From Lysinibacillus xylanilyticus (lineage in GTDB: Bacteria > Bacillota > Bacilli > Bacillales_A > Planococcaceae): a stretch of DNA of 64,000 nt. Numbering within the stretch: the first letter of the stretch is position 1; every line of letters starts with the position of its first letter. Both the position numbers and the translations under genes were made by a program. Under the pieces are notes generated by a model that saw only the letters and a list, made by a program, of their open reading frames with translations, ran no database searches and was not told where the DNA came from. The stretch spans positions 1 to 64,000 of the forward strand of contig NZ_MDDN01000007.1 of the NCBI RefSeq assembly GCF_001708185.1. Reading direction: 5' to 3'. Shown here piece by piece: positions 27,897 to 37,552 of this stretch.

Positions 27897-28490
27897 TTAA
27901 ATATATCCTTTTGAAGTTAAAATGTCTGTGAGCCGGTCTACACATTCTTCAATGGAATTACGTTCTGTGTCTAACATAATTTCTGGATTTGCTGGTTCTT
28001 CATAAGGCGCACTAATACCTGTAAAGTTTGGGATTTCTGCATTCCGTGCTTTTTTATAAAGCCCCTTTGGATCACGCTTTTCACACGTTTCTACAGAACA
28101 TCTCACATATACCTCTATAAATTCTCCTTCTTCTACCAGCTCACGTACAACTTGACGATCTTCCCTATAAGGAGAAATAAAAGCTGTTAATACAATTTGA
28201 CCACTTTCTACAAAAAGCTTAGAGACCTCTCCGATGCGACGAATATTTTCCTTTCGGCCTGCTTCGTCAAATCCTAAATCCTTATTCAAGCCATGACGAA
28301 CATTATCACCATCTAAGACAAATGCTTGATTGCCACGTTCAAAGAGCCGGTGAGCGAAAGCATTCGCCACAGAAGATTTTCCGGAAGCCGATAAACCTGT
28401 GAACCATAAAATAAAGCTTTGATGTTTATTTTGTGTATGACGCTGCTCTTTCGTAATGGATGCTTCATGCCAAACGATATTCGAACTCAC
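27897..28490 (-). CDS. cysC: adenylylsulfate (APS) kinase
   Basis: 197 residues. The P-loop [13 protein letters not shown] is at about 33-45; [16 protein letters not shown] and [14 protein letters not shown] are the APS-binding and lid regions. It phosphorylates APS to PAPS in the cytosol. GTG start with AAGGAGG 7 nt upstream; it overlaps the end of sat by 4 nt. Last gene of the sulfate unit. Confidence 0.95.
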   Translation of the reverse strand: MSSNIVWHEASITKEQRHTQNKHQSFILWFTGLSASGKSSVANAFAHRLFERGNQAFVLDGDNVRHGLNKDLGFDEAGRKENIRRIGEVSKLFVESGQIVLTAFISPYREDRQVVRELVEEGEFIEVYVRCSVETCEKRDPKGLYKKARNAEIPNFTGISAPYEEPANPEIMLDTERNSIEECVDRLTDILTSKGYI

Positions 28491-29626
28491 TTTAATACCT
28501 CCTTACGCATTCCTTTAATCAGTACATCAACAACCTCTTTACGACTAAATGTACTTGGTGGCACTTCACCATTACGTAACATTTCACGAACTTTAGTACC
28601 CGATAAAATGACGTGTGCTGAGCTATCATGAGAACAAGTTTTCGTCGTTGCCATGCCCTCACATTTGTTACAATAGAAGCTATGCTCAAATTTTAACGGA
28701 ACAATCCCTACTTCATCTTCAGAAAATTGTTCAAAGATTTTTTGTGCATCGTATGTGCCATAGTAATCACCCACACCTGCATGGTCACGCCCGACGATAA
28801 AGTGCGTACAGCCATAATTTTTTCGTACAAGTGCATGGAAAATGGCTTCCTTTGGTCCTGCATAACGCATTGCAGCTGGAAACACCCCTAATTGCACGCG
28901 ATTTTCAGGATAATAATTTTTAAGTAGAACCTCGTAGCTTTCCATACGAATTGCGGCTGACACATCGTCTGATTTCGTTTCCCCAACAAGCGGGTTTAAA
29001 AATAATCCATCAATTGTTTCAAGTGCCGCCTTTTGAATATATTCATGTGCCCGGTGTACCGGATTACGTGTTTGGAAGCCAACAATCGTTTTCCAGCCCT
29101 TTTCTGCAAACAGATGACGAGTTTCAATCGGATCAAATGAATAGGCGGGAAACTTTTGCTCAAGACGTTTTATTAATGTAATTTTGCCGCCCACATAAAT
29201 ACTTGGGCGTTCATGCAGCTTTTTAACACCGGGATGCTCTAAATCCTCTGTTCCATATATTAATAATGCCTCTTTCCGCTTATTCGGTTCATAAATATCA
29301 GCAACTTCGATCACACCATAAACAGCATCACCATAAACTAATTTTGCCTCATCGCCAGACTGTAATGTTGCCGCCACTTCCTTTGTTATAGGTAATGTAA
29401 TCGGAATACTCCACACCACGCCTGATGCTAAACGTGTATGCTCAACAACGGATTCATAATCTTCCTGCGTTAAAAAACCTTCAATTGGACTGTAACCGCC
29501 GATAGCAATTAACTCTAAATCACTAAGTGAAATGGCATCAAGCTCAATGACTTTTTTTATTTGTGTTACATCCTTCTTTGGATTAAAGGCTTGCACTAAT
29601 CGTCCACCATGTGGTTGTAAACTCAT
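28487..29626 (-). CDS. sat: sulfate adenylyltransferase (ATP sulfurylase)
   Basis: About 379 residues, monofunctional bacterial type. [18 protein letters not shown] carries the HxxH-like nucleotide site; [13 protein letters not shown] and the C-terminal zinc-type cysteines ([15 protein letters not shown]) are present. It makes APS from sulfate and ATP. ATG 29626 with AGGAGGAGA upstream; TTG 29629 is possible. It is separated from cysP by about 300 bp, which includes a 21-bp repeat array. Confidence 0.95.
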   Translation of the reverse strand: MSLQPHGGRLVQAFNPKKDVTQIKKVIELDAISLSDLELIAIGGYSPIEGFLTQEDYESVVEHTRLASGVVWSIPITLPITKEVAATLQSGDEAKLVYGDAVYGVIEVADIYEPNKRKEALLIYGTEDLEHPGVKKLHERPSIYVGGKITLIKRLEQKFPAYSFDPIETRHLFAEKGWKTIVGFQTRNPVHRAHEYIQKAALETIDGLFLNPLVGETKSDDVSAAIRMESYEVLLKNYYPENRVQLGVFPAAMRYAGPKEAIFHALVRKNYGCTHFIVGRDHAGVGDYYGTYDAQKIFEQFSEDEVGIVPLKFEHSFYCNKCEGMATTKTCSHDSSAHVILSGTKVREMLRNGEVPPSTFSRKEVVDVLIKGMRKEVLK

Positions 29627-29772
29627 CAAAATCTCCTCCTATTTTTATTAAATTACTATGTTTTATATTTAAGCAGATGTGTTAATTAACTATTTTTATC
29701 CATCACAATTAATTAGAAGGCTCTGATTTCCGCTACGGGCTACTCGCTTCGTCGTAAGTTTTTATGCGCATG

Positions 29773-29940
29773 GATTGGGGTTCCCACTGTTTTGATCAGC
29801 TTCCATTTTAAAGTGATCGGGTCTCACTCTGATTTGATTGGCTTCCCTTCAAATGTAATCGGGTTCCACTCTGATCTGATCGGCTCCAATTCAAAAGTGA
29901 TTGGCTCCCTCGCTGATTTAATTGGCTCCCATTAAATACC
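29773..29940. repeat. 21-bp tandem array C
   Basis: Eight consecutive 21-bp units with no length variation, each starting GATYGG or a close variant, for example GATTGGGGTTCCCACTG, GATCGGGTCTCACTCTG, GATCGGCTCCAATTC and GATTGGCTCCCTCGCTG. The second halves alternate between CTCTGATTT-like and TTCAAAAGT-like, so the higher period may be 42 bp. The array runs over the cysP stop codon (29932) into the cysP-sat gap. 29640-29772 has no gene. Confidence 0.85.
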
Positions 29941-30996
29941 TTCACCTGCGTCATATATTGAGCGCTCTTCTTCACGCATTGTTCGCATTAAGCTAATGAC
30001 ACCAAGCGTTCCAACAATAATACCGCCAGTTAATACGATGGCATAGAAATCTTTCTCTAAGAATAGCTGTACTAAAAAATAAGAAATGACTAAAGAAAAA
30101 ATTGGCGAGACAATCCAAATTCGGATTATTTTTTTCACGATATGCTTATGAAAAATTTGTTTACCGTTTTTGGCCATCCCCATTCCAATGATGGAAGAGG
30201 ATGTTACTTGTGTTAACGGTACAGGAAGCCCGAAAATAGAGCTAATACCGACAAGTAGTGCTCCTGTACTCGATATCAATATCCCCTCTGCCTTCTCAAA
30301 GCGCATAATTTTTTTACCGTTTGTTTCAAGTACTCGCTTCCCTAGTAGCATAGCACCGAGCGCCACAAATGCCCCACCAAGCCATATTCCACTTGTTACG
30401 CCCATCACGCCTGCACCAACAAGTGGGCCAACTGCATTTGCTACGTTATTCATCCCTGCTGAAAATGCTTCGAAAAATCCGGCAAAGACAAGAAGAATCG
30501 TTAAAATCGGTCGATCCTTTAATAAGCCTTTGCCTCGTAATTTATACAGCCACTTACCAAATACAAGTGCGATGACAAACGCAATAATCGGAATAATGAC
30601 CCAAAATGAAATGATGACAAGCAATGATTTTACATATAACACTTTATAGGCAATCCCAACACCTACAACTGCTCCCACTGTTACTTCACTCGTCGATAGG
30701 GGGATGCCTAAAAGATTAGCTAGGAATAGCGAGCTTGTGGCAGAAATCAAAATAATAATGACAATCTTTACAGTAATGTACTCCTGTGGCATAATGCCGG
30801 AGCTAATTGTTTTTACTACCTCTCCACCACCAAGTACAGCCCCACTAAAAACACCCACTGAGCAAATTAACAATGCTTGCCAAGCTTTTTTGATGGCACC
30901 TGCACCGTAAGCAACCCCCATTGAGGCTGCCGCTCCACTGGCCCCTATATTCATCGCAAAAAATAAACTAATTGCTATCGCAACATATTCAAGCAT
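29932..30996 (-). CDS. cysP: sulfate permease, PiT family
   Basis: 354-residue permease with 10-11 helices and two PiT repeats (FFAMNIGASGAAASMGVAYGAG; SAGMNNVANAVGPLVGAGV; LGIPLSTSEVTVGAVVG). The PiT family usually carries phosphate, but B. subtilis CysP is a sulfate permease of this family. The cysH-cysP-sat-cysC order here is the same, so sulfate is the expected substrate. ATG with AAAGGAGTTTTGCC upstream; it follows cysH by 12 nt. The last coding bases are part of a 21-bp repeat array. Confidence 0.9.
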   Translation of the reverse strand: MLEYVAIAISLFFAMNIGASGAAASMGVAYGAGAIKKAWQALLICSVGVFSGAVLGGGEVVKTISSGIMPQEYITVKIVIIILISATSSLFLANLLGIPLSTSEVTVGAVVGVGIAYKVLYVKSLLVIISFWVIIPIIAFVIALVFGKWLYKLRGKGLLKDRPILTILLVFAGFFEAFSAGMNNVANAVGPLVGAGVMGVTSGIWLGGAFVALGAMLLGKRVLETNGKKIMRFEKAEGILISSTGALLVGISSIFGLPVPLTQVTSSSIIGMGMAKNGKQIFHKHIVKKIIRIWIVSPIFSLVISYFLVQLFLEKDFYAIVLTGGIIVGTLGVISLMRTMREEERSIYDAGEGI

Positions 30997-31008
30997 GGCA
31001 AAACTCCT

Positions 31009-31710
31009 TTATTCATGTAATCCACACTCAGTTTTACCAGATCCCTGCCATCTACCTGAACGTAAATCATCCAACGTAAATGCTGGTTTTGTACAATGCT
31101 CACAACCAACACTTGGATAGCCTCTGTCGTGTAAAGGATTGTAAGGCAAATCATGCTTTGTGACATATCGCCAGACATCCTTCCATGTCCAATGAATGAG
31201 TGGGCAAATTTTAATCGACTTAAATTTATCATCACGATTGATGAAGTTTGTATTTTGACGAGTTGCTGATTGTTCACGACGTAAGCCTGAAATCCAAGCC
31301 TTTGCACCCGCTAACGCTTCATGTAATGGCTTTATTTTGCGAATTTCGCAGCATTTATTTGGATTAGACTTCCATAGTTCTTCGCCATATTGTGCTGCTT
31401 GCTGTGCTAGCGTAAGTGCTGGTTTTTGCATAATAATGTTAAGCTGTGGATATTTTTCTTTCACTCTGTTAATCGTTTCATATGTTTCCTTAAAATGAAC
31501 ACCTGTATCTAAAAAGATAATCGTAGCATCAGGCTTCACCTTTGAAATAAGGTCAATCAAGACAATTCCCTCAATTCCAAAGCTACATGCATAAACGATA
31601 TCCTCTCCGTATTCTGCATAACTCCACTGTAAAACCTCCAGTGCAGCTTTATAAGTTTCATCAACATTAAAATCCATTGTTGGCTCATGCCAAGTTGCAT
31701 ATGTTAACAT
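31009..31710 (-). CDS. cysH: APS/PAPS reductase
   Basis: About 233 residues. It has the iron-sulfur type cysteine set, CC in [11 protein letters not shown] and CxxC in GCEHCTKP, and the catalytic TECGLH at the C-terminus. [12 protein letters not shown] begins the nucleotide-binding fold. It reduces APS and/or PAPS to sulfite with thioredoxin. ATG 31710 is chosen, with GAGGGGG 6 nt upstream; the longer frame to 31767 would read through the leader terminator. First gene of cysH-cysP-sat-cysC. Confidence 0.94.
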   Translation of the reverse strand: MLTYATWHEPTMDFNVDETYKAALEVLQWSYAEYGEDIVYACSFGIEGIVLIDLISKVKPDATIIFLDTGVHFKETYETINRVKEKYPQLNIIMQKPALTLAQQAAQYGEELWKSNPNKCCEIRKIKPLHEALAGAKAWISGLRREQSATRQNTNFINRDDKFKSIKICPLIHWTWKDVWRYVTKHDLPYNPLHDRGYPSVGCEHCTKPAFTLDDLRSGRWQGSGKTECGLHE

Positions 31711-31729
31711 AATAGTCCCCCTCGTAACG

Positions 31730-31888
31730 AAAAAAGACGTTCTAACGCAAGACATAGTAATAGACATGCCTTTGTTAAAACGCCTCTAGTTTGACTAGCC
31801 AGCTTATTATGAAACGATGGTATTAGCTACCTCGTTCTACATTACTTCCTCTTATCCCCAAGATAGACTAAGTACACCTAGCAGACAA
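31730..31888 (-). promoter_or_regulatory. cysH leader: promoter, conserved element and attenuator-like terminator
   Basis: Minus-strand -35 TTGTCT (31883-31888) and -10 TATCTT (31860-31865), 17 bp apart. About 50 nt on is an element AAGCTG-R-CTAGT-n-AAACTAGAGGC (31782-31805), also found before sumT. It runs directly into a terminator: GCGTTTTAAC (31774-31783) with GTTAGAACGT (31737-31746), then CTTTTTT. It is not an S-box, T-box or other riboswitch that I know. Expected role: transcription attenuation of the sulfate genes. Confidence 0.68.
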
Positions 31889-32078
31889 CTAGGTTTTATA
31901 AAAAATTCATTTTTTAATGCGCGAACACCCCAGACATCGTTCTCGTTAAATAAGCCATATCTACTGCTTGAACTTATCGTGCTGATGGAGCTATGTCGTG
32001 AATATATTGATGAATGTTTAGAATCAATTAGCTTAAGGTTAGTGATCATGTAATTGTCAGTTCACAGTGATTAACGGG
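31889..32078. other. cysI-cysH gap, upstream part
   Basis: About 190 bp with no gene. It holds a small stem (CCTAG/CTAGG near 31879-31893) and otherwise nothing recognisable. I see no strong terminator for cysI here. Confidence 0.4.
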
Positions 32079-33797
32079 TTAATTATGAAAATCTCGCCCG
32101 TCGTAAACAGCTGTTACATAGCCTGCACGAATCACAAAATCACCGAAATGCTCGCCTTCTAAACGTTCCTTAGCATAGTGCAGAAGGATCGGACGAAGTT
32201 CTGCTAAAATTTCCTCTTCCCCAATATTTTCACGATAGATTTTATTGAGACGATTACCAGTAAAGCTTGCTCCTAAATACATATTATATTTCCCTGGGCC
32301 TTTACCGATAAATCCAATCTCAGCCATTGCCGCACGTGAGCATCCATTCGGACAGCCTGACATACGAATAACAATTTCTGTATCGTTTAAGCCTGCTTCA
32401 TCGATGATTGTTTCAATTTTTGTAATTAGAGAAGGCAAGTAACGCTCCGCTTCTGCCATCGCTAAACCACATGTTGGTAATGAAACGCAAGCAATCGCAT
32501 TACGACGCAATGCAGAATAGTGCGCACCATCTGTAAGCTTATATTGCTCAATAATAGTAGCGATTTTTTCCTTCTTTTCTGATGTTACATTACTAATCAT
32601 TAAATTTTGGTTTGGTGTTAAGCGGAAATCACCCGTATGCACTTTAGCAATTTCGCGTAATCCTGTTAGAAGCTCGTAGTTTTCAAAGTCTTTAATACGG
32701 CCATTCTGAATAAATAATGTATAGTGCCATTTGTCGTCTGCACCTTTAATCCATCCATATTCATCACCTGTACGCTCAAAGGTAAATGGACGAGCTTGTT
32801 GGATGTCCCAGCCTAGACGACGCGTCAGTTCATCATTAAACCATTCAAGTCCTCTAGCATCAATAGTATATTTAAAACGTGCATTTTTACGCACTGAACG
32901 ATTCCCATAATCGCGCTGAATCGTAATAATTTTCTCCGCTGTTTCCAATAGTTTATCAGGAGTAATAAAACCAATGACGCGAGCGAGCTGGGGATATGTT
33001 TCATGATCACCATGTGTCATGCCCATTCCTCCGCCAACTGCCACGTTAAAGCCTACTAACTGATCATCCTCAACAATGGCAATGAGTCCAATATCTTGGG
33101 AGAATACGTCCACATCGTTACTTGGTGGAATAGCAATACCAATTTTAAATTTACGCGGCAAATATTGAGCACCGTATATAGGTTCAATTTCTTCATCCTG
33201 ACTATCTACTACCTTTTCACCATCCAACCATAGCTCATGGTATGCTCGTGTTCTAGGTAGTAAGTGCTCACTTAATTTTGCGGACCAGTTATAAATTTCC
33301 TCATGTAATGCGGATTGGTTTGGATTCACATTACACATCACATTACGATTCACATCCCCACAGGCAGCGAGAGAATCCAATAATACCTCATTAATTTCCT
33401 GCATATATTTTTTGACATTCCATTTTAATATCCCATGTACTTGGAATGCCTGACGTGTTGTTAATTTTAAGGAGCCATTGCCATACTTTCTCGCCATTTC
33501 ATCCATTACTAGCCATTGTGCTGATGTTGCTGCCCCCCCTGGTGTTCGTACGCGCACCATAAATTGATAAGCTGGCTCTAGCTTTTGACGTTGGCGTTCA
33601 TTCCGAAGATCACGATCATCTTGTAAGTAACTACCATGGAATTTCATCAAACGATTATCATCCTCTGGAATACCTGAGCTTAATGGATTATTCATCGTAC
33701 GTTCAAGTGTTCCACGTAAATAGTTACTATCGCTCTTAATACGCTCTACATCACTAGGCTTCCCCGGTTGTGGAGGTAAAATAATTTTTTCAGTCAT
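32079..33797 (-). CDS. cysI: sulfite reductase hemoprotein beta subunit
   Basis: About 572 residues. The siroheme/[4Fe-4S] cysteines are in [15 protein letters not shown] and [12 protein letters not shown] (C-x5-C and C-x3-C). [15 protein letters not shown] and [11 protein letters not shown] are conserved ligand-binding regions. It reduces sulfite to sulfide with electrons from CysJ. ATG 33797 is chosen, with AAAGGGGCG 6 nt upstream. The frame stays open all the way back to the cysJ stop, but that 120-bp stretch is a family 2 repeat and not protein. Confidence 0.95.
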   Translation of the reverse strand: MTEKIILPPQPGKPSDVERIKSDSNYLRGTLERTMNNPLSSGIPEDDNRLMKFHGSYLQDDRDLRNERQRQKLEPAYQFMVRVRTPGGAATSAQWLVMDEMARKYGNGSLKLTTRQAFQVHGILKWNVKKYMQEINEVLLDSLAACGDVNRNVMCNVNPNQSALHEEIYNWSAKLSEHLLPRTRAYHELWLDGEKVVDSQDEEIEPIYGAQYLPRKFKIGIAIPPSNDVDVFSQDIGLIAIVEDDQLVGFNVAVGGGMGMTHGDHETYPQLARVIGFITPDKLLETAEKIITIQRDYGNRSVRKNARFKYTIDARGLEWFNDELTRRLGWDIQQARPFTFERTGDEYGWIKGADDKWHYTLFIQNGRIKDFENYELLTGLREIAKVHTGDFRLTPNQNLMISNVTSEKKEKIATIIEQYKLTDGAHYSALRRNAIACVSLPTCGLAMAEAERYLPSLITKIETIIDEAGLNDTEIVIRMSGCPNGCSRAAMAEIGFIGKGPGKYNMYLGASFTGNRLNKIYRENIGEEEILAELRPILLHYAKERLEGEHFGDFVIRAGYVTAVYDGRDFHN

Positions 33798-33825
33798 TTT
33801 TTTCGCCCCTTTATTAATCAATTTC

Positions 33826-33930
33826 GCTTTGACGTAATTGCGTCCGGATTTTGAATTGTGCCAACACAATTCATTCCTTTCAAAATCCGTGACATCCGCC
33901 GGAGGCTTTATCTTCATTCAGTAGGCTGAA
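33826..33930. repeat. palindromic repeat, family 2, in the cysJ-cysI gap
   Basis: Contains AATTGCGTCCGGATTTTG, the paired arms AATTGTGCC/AACACAATT, and AAAATCCGTGACATCCGCCG. The left part of the tail, GAATGAAGATAA, supplies the cysJ stop region. It fills the space between two genes that would normally be adjacent, and could form a hairpin in the mRNA between them. Confidence 0.72.
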
Positions 33931-35720
33931 TGAAGATAAACGTCACGTTGATAGCGTTTCTGTTTTTTAAGTTCATTGACAAAGGCTTTTGCTTCCTCTG
34001 GCGTTTTTTGCCCTTGCTGCTCAATGACGCGATGTATTATTGCATCAACATCTGTCGCCATCGATTTTTTATCGCCACAGACGTAAATGACAGCTCCTTG
34101 CTCTATCCATTCATAAAAGGCAACAGCATTTTCCTCAATTTTATGTTGTACATATATTTTTTTATCTGTATCACGGGAGAAAGCGACATGCATTTGACTT
34201 AGTGTGCCTGAAGCAAGCCAACGCTGCCAATCTGTTTGGTAAAGAAAGTCTGTTACAAAGTGTTGATCGCCAAAAATTAGCCATGCTTTTCCTTCGATAC
34301 CTAGTTCCTCACGCTCCTCTAAAAATGCACGGTACGGAGCAATCCCTGTACCGGCTCCAATCATAATAATCGGTGTGTCCTCATGCTCTGGCAATCTAAA
34401 GTTCGGATTTTTTTGAACATATATTGGTAATGAATCACCAATTTGTACACGCTCTGCAACGCTACCAGAACAAACGCCAAGTCTTTGTCGTCCATTCGTC
34501 TCATAGCTTACTTTCCCAATTGTTAAATGTACTTCTTCACTGTTTGCCTTCTGACTACTAGCAATTGAATAAAGTCGCGCTGGAATTTTACGTAACAATT
34601 CTACAAATTGTTGTGCATCCCATGTAAATGGTGCAAAGTCTTCCACAATATCAAGCAAATCTCTCCCATTTGCATAGTCCTTCCAGGCACTAGTGTCTTC
34701 AAGTAGCTTTGTAAATTCCTGATGCACCGTAAAGGCACCTATTTTTTGTAACAACGGCTTAGATAGCACTGTTATTTCTAGCTTCTTTAGTAATGCATTC
34801 TTTAATGGCAGTGTTTCTTCAAATACGTTTACTTCAGTTTGTGGATCAAACTGTAACGCTGTTATTAAAGCATCGACTAGTTTTTCATCATTTTCTGGTT
34901 GAATCCCAATACTATCCCCTGGTTCGAAATGAAAATTTGCATCCTCGATTGATAATTCAATATGACGTGTTTCTTTGTTTGAGCCGCGGCCATTTAAGTT
35001 AATGTTTTCAAGTACTTCAGCATAAAACGGATTTTTACGAGAATATGTAGTGTCTCCTTGTGCTGTCTGATTTTGTGTAGTAGACGTAGTAGCTTTATCC
35101 GTCTGTTGAAGTAATTCCTGCTGAACAGCTGAGAACCATTGTGCTGCCACATCATCATAATCTACATCGCAATCTGTACGAGGGACGATTCTAGTTGCCC
35201 CTAACTTAGCAAACTGCTCATCAAAATCCTTTCCTGTTTTACAGAAAAATTCATAGGAGCTATCGCCTAAAGCTAACACTGAATAATGAAGATGCTCTAA
35301 CTTTGGAGCACGCTTGCTATGCAAAAATTCGTAGAACTGAATCGCTTGATCAGGTGGGTCCCCTTCCCCATGTGTGCTAACAATGAGTAAAAGATTTGTT
35401 ACCTTTTTTATATTGTTTGGCTTAAACGTTGCTAACGATGAGATTGTTACGTCAACTTCATTGTCTTTCAATGCTGAGGCGTATTTTTCAGCTAACCCCT
35501 GGCTATTGCCTGTTTGTGAGCCATATAAAATCGTCACTGTTTTGGTGAATGGTTTTACTGTCGGCTTTGTTTCTTCAACAATGGTATCAATAGTTGCTAG
35601 TGGAGCACTTAGATAGCCGTTTAACCAAATCCTCTGTTCTCTTGTTAGTTTAGGAAGCAACTCATTTAACAGCTTTACCTGCTCCTCATTAAATGGACTG
35701 TTTATTACATGCAGTTTCAA
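33918..35720 (-). CDS. cysJ: sulfite reductase flavoprotein alpha subunit
   Basis: About 600 residues. A flavodoxin-like FMN domain (ILYGSQTGNSQGLAEKYA, STHGEGDPPDQA, LALGDSSYEFFC; about 65-210) is followed by a FAD domain (RLYSIASS) and an NADPH domain (IGAGTGIAPYRAFLEER, YVCGDKKSMA). It passes NADPH electrons to CysI. TTG 35720, 5 nt after GAGGTGG, gives KLHVINSPFN, which lines up with the known start of B. subtilis CysJ; ATG 35741 has no clear site. Confidence 0.95.
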   Translation of the reverse strand: MKLHVINSPFNEEQVKLLNELLPKLTREQRIWLNGYLSAPLATIDTIVEETKPTVKPFTKTVTILYGSQTGNSQGLAEKYASALKDNEVDVTISSLATFKPNNIKKVTNLLLIVSTHGEGDPPDQAIQFYEFLHSKRAPKLEHLHYSVLALGDSSYEFFCKTGKDFDEQFAKLGATRIVPRTDCDVDYDDVAAQWFSAVQQELLQQTDKATTSTTQNQTAQGDTTYSRKNPFYAEVLENINLNGRGSNKETRHIELSIEDANFHFEPGDSIGIQPENDEKLVDALITALQFDPQTEVNVFEETLPLKNALLKKLEITVLSKPLLQKIGAFTVHQEFTKLLEDTSAWKDYANGRDLLDIVEDFAPFTWDAQQFVELLRKIPARLYSIASSQKANSEEVHLTIGKVSYETNGRQRLGVCSGSVAERVQIGDSLPIYVQKNPNFRLPEHEDTPIIMIGAGTGIAPYRAFLEEREELGIEGKAWLIFGDQHFVTDFLYQTDWQRWLASGTLSQMHVAFSRDTDKKIYVQHKIEENAVAFYEWIEQGAVIYVCGDKKSMATDVDAIIHRVIEQQGQKTPEEAKAFVNELKKQKRYQRDVYLHSAY

Positions 35721-35770
35721 TCTTGCCACCTCACGTATCATTTTCTTTTCTTAGTAAATTATCTGAATTC

Positions 35771-35830
35771 GAGCTCACCCCCATAATGCGGGGTTGATCA
35801 TACTAGACCGACGCTATCCTTTAACCAATA
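35771..35830. repeat. MITE-like repeat, truncated left end
   Basis: GAGCTCACCCCCATAATGCG, then GGGGTTGATC, is a decayed copy of the family 1 left end. It lies between yezD and cysJ; no right end is seen. Confidence 0.5.
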
Positions 35831-35835
35831 CAAAA

Positions 35836-35985
35836 TTATCGGAGTCTTATTTTTTCCTTCTTTTCAATTTGGACCACGTAGGAATTTTGTACAATCAATG
35901 TAATGGATCCATGATTCATCGTATTTAAAATTTGGCGGACATTATCTAATGCTAGATTTATATTTTCAGTCCTTTTATCTACCAT
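35836..35985 (-). CDS. yezD: YezD-like small protein (DUF2292)
   Basis: 49-residue protein too short for many gene finders. It begins VDKRTENINLALDNVRQIL and continues with GSITLIVQNSYVVQIEKKEK, close to the DUF2292 pattern (G-S-V-T-I-V-x-Q-x-G-x-V-V-Q-I-E). B. subtilis YezD is a small protein associated with sulfur-limitation genes. ATG 35985 lies inside the end of sirB (11-nt overlap, another frame), with GGAAGGTG 7 nt upstream, so translation is coupled to sirB. A regulatory role is inference. Confidence 0.85.
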   Translation of the reverse strand: MVDKRTENINLALDNVRQILNTMNHGSITLIVQNSYVVQIEKKEKIRLR

Positions 35986-36724
35986 TACAAACACCTTCCT
36001 CATTTAATTGTAGTAATTGATAAATACGTTCCACTAAAACTTTCTTTACATTATCGTCATAGCCTAAACTTTCACATAAAATAATATGATTGTTTTCATA
36101 GGCCTGTAATCGCCTTGCTATGCTTTGGCGCAAAATCCCAGTAAACAATAAATACGGTACTATAAATACTTGATTGGACCCATTCTTCTCTTGCTGTAGC
36201 CAATCTTCAAACGTAGGACCTTTTCCATATAAAAAGCATGTGTCTACAACTCCATAAGCATATTTGTCACGTAATCTTGTTGCAATTTTGGCTAAATCGC
36301 TCTTTACCGCAGGATCACTACTCCCACGACCTATTAGTAAAACACTTGCATTGTTAGTAGGTAACCTTGCTTCTAAAACTCTAGTCTGTAGTGTGTCGAT
36401 TAATAGTTCATGGACACCAAGCGGTTCACCGTATGTAAAGCGCACTTGTGGATGCTGTTTTTTTGCTTGATCAATCTCACTTGGAATATCATGCTTTGCA
36501 TGCTGCGCAGCTAATAATAAAATAGGCATGACGGCTATAGCTGTAGCCCCTCGTTTAATACAGTTATCTATACCTTCAGCAATAGTTGGCGCCGTGAGCT
36601 CTAAAAAACAAATTTCTTGGATCGGTAACTCAATTTCCTGTTGTACGCTCTTTAGAAAGGTAACTGCTTGCTCCACTCCCGCCTTTACACGACTTCCATG
36701 AGCGATATATAAAATAGCTTGCAT
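35975..36724 (-). CDS. sirB: sirohydrochlorin ferrochelatase
   Basis: 249 residues made of two CbiX-type halves: YIAHGSRVKAGV at the N-terminus, with the metal-handling histidine, and LLIGRGSSDPA in the second half. It inserts Fe2+ into sirohydrochlorin to give siroheme for CysI. ATG with AAGGATGTGGG upstream. It follows sumT by 12 nt and overlaps yezD. No sirC (precorrin-2 dehydrogenase) follows, unlike the B. subtilis operon. Confidence 0.9.
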   Translation of the reverse strand: MQAILYIAHGSRVKAGVEQAVTFLKSVQQEIELPIQEICFLELTAPTIAEGIDNCIKRGATAIAVMPILLLAAQHAKHDIPSEIDQAKKQHPQVRFTYGEPLGVHELLIDTLQTRVLEARLPTNNASVLLIGRGSSDPAVKSDLAKIATRLRDKYAYGVVDTCFLYGKGPTFEDWLQQEKNGSNQVFIVPYLLFTGILRQSIARRLQAYENNHIILCESLGYDDNVKKVLVERIYQLLQLNEEGVCNGR

Positions 36725-36736
36725 GAACCCACATCC

Positions 36737-37513
36737 TTACACAGAATTTTCCGCCAATTTAGGCTGTGGAATATTTTGCTCGAACCATTGAATTTGTTCC
36801 CTTAAGGCAACAACTTTTCCCACTACAATTATGCTTGGATTTTGAATATTTTCTTGCTGCACTATATCTTCAATATCGGCTAAAGTACCAGTGACTGTTT
36901 TTTGCTGAGAAAATGTACCCCAATGGATGAGTGCTACTGGTGTTTCCTCAGCACGACCATATTTGAGCAGCTGCTGACGGATATAAGGAAGATTACCGAC
37001 CCCCATATAAATCGCAATTGTCTCAATCCCTTTTGCAAGACTTTCCCATCGAATTGCATCGTCCTTGCCCTCTTGCATATGTCCAGTGACCATTGCAAAA
37101 CTTGAGCTTAAATCACGATGTGTAACTGGAATCCCTGCATAGGCTGGCGCTGCTATCCCCGAAGTGATGCCAGGTACAATTTCGAAAGGAATATTATGCT
37201 GTGCTAATACCTCTGCTTCCTCAGCGCCTCTTCCAAAAACGAATGGGTCACCTCCCTTTAATCTCGTCACAACCAATCCTTGCTGTGCATAGCTGACAAG
37301 TGATCGATTTATCTGTTCTTGAATCATGGCATGCTGCTGAGGCATCTTACCGCAAAAGATGAGCTTAGCCTCTCGTTTTGCATAAGATAATAGCTCTTTA
37401 TTGATGAGTCTGTCATATAGAATGACATCTGCACATTCGATACACCGTAATCCTTTGACAGTGATAAGATCAACATCGCCAGGACCAGCACCTACTATAA
37501 AAACTTTCCCCAT
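36737..37513 (-). CDS. sumT: uroporphyrinogen-III C-methyltransferase
   Basis: 258 residues, SAM-dependent tetrapyrrole methylase. VGAGPGDVDLITVKGL, ADVILYDRL, LKGGDPFVFGRGAEE and PGITSGIAAPAYAGIPVTHR are the family motifs. It makes precorrin-2 from uroporphyrinogen III. ATG with GAAGGAGTG upstream. First gene of the siroheme/sulfite reductase unit; its promoter lies about 430 bp upstream, beyond an inserted repeat. Confidence 0.93.
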   Translation of the reverse strand: MGKVFIVGAGPGDVDLITVKGLRCIECADVILYDRLINKELLSYAKREAKLIFCGKMPQQHAMIQEQINRSLVSYAQQGLVVTRLKGGDPFVFGRGAEEAEVLAQHNIPFEIVPGITSGIAAPAYAGIPVTHRDLSSSFAMVTGHMQEGKDDAIRWESLAKGIETIAIYMGVGNLPYIRQQLLKYGRAEETPVALIHWGTFSQQKTVTGTLADIEDIVQQENIQNPSIIVVGKVVALREQIQWFEQNIPQPKLAENSV

Positions 37514-37552
37514 TTGATTTCACTCCTTCTCGTCTCTTAGATAGATAGAGAT

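Noticed and set aside
29932..30996. Phosphate transporter assignment for the PiT protein
   Set aside because: Family alone would suggest phosphate, but its place between cysH and sat matches the CysP sulfate permease.
31730..31888. S-box (SAM) or T-box in front of cysH
   Set aside because: No GATGAAA...CCGGCAACC core of the S-box and no AGGGTGGNACCGCG T-box sequence; the leader is also too short for a T-box.
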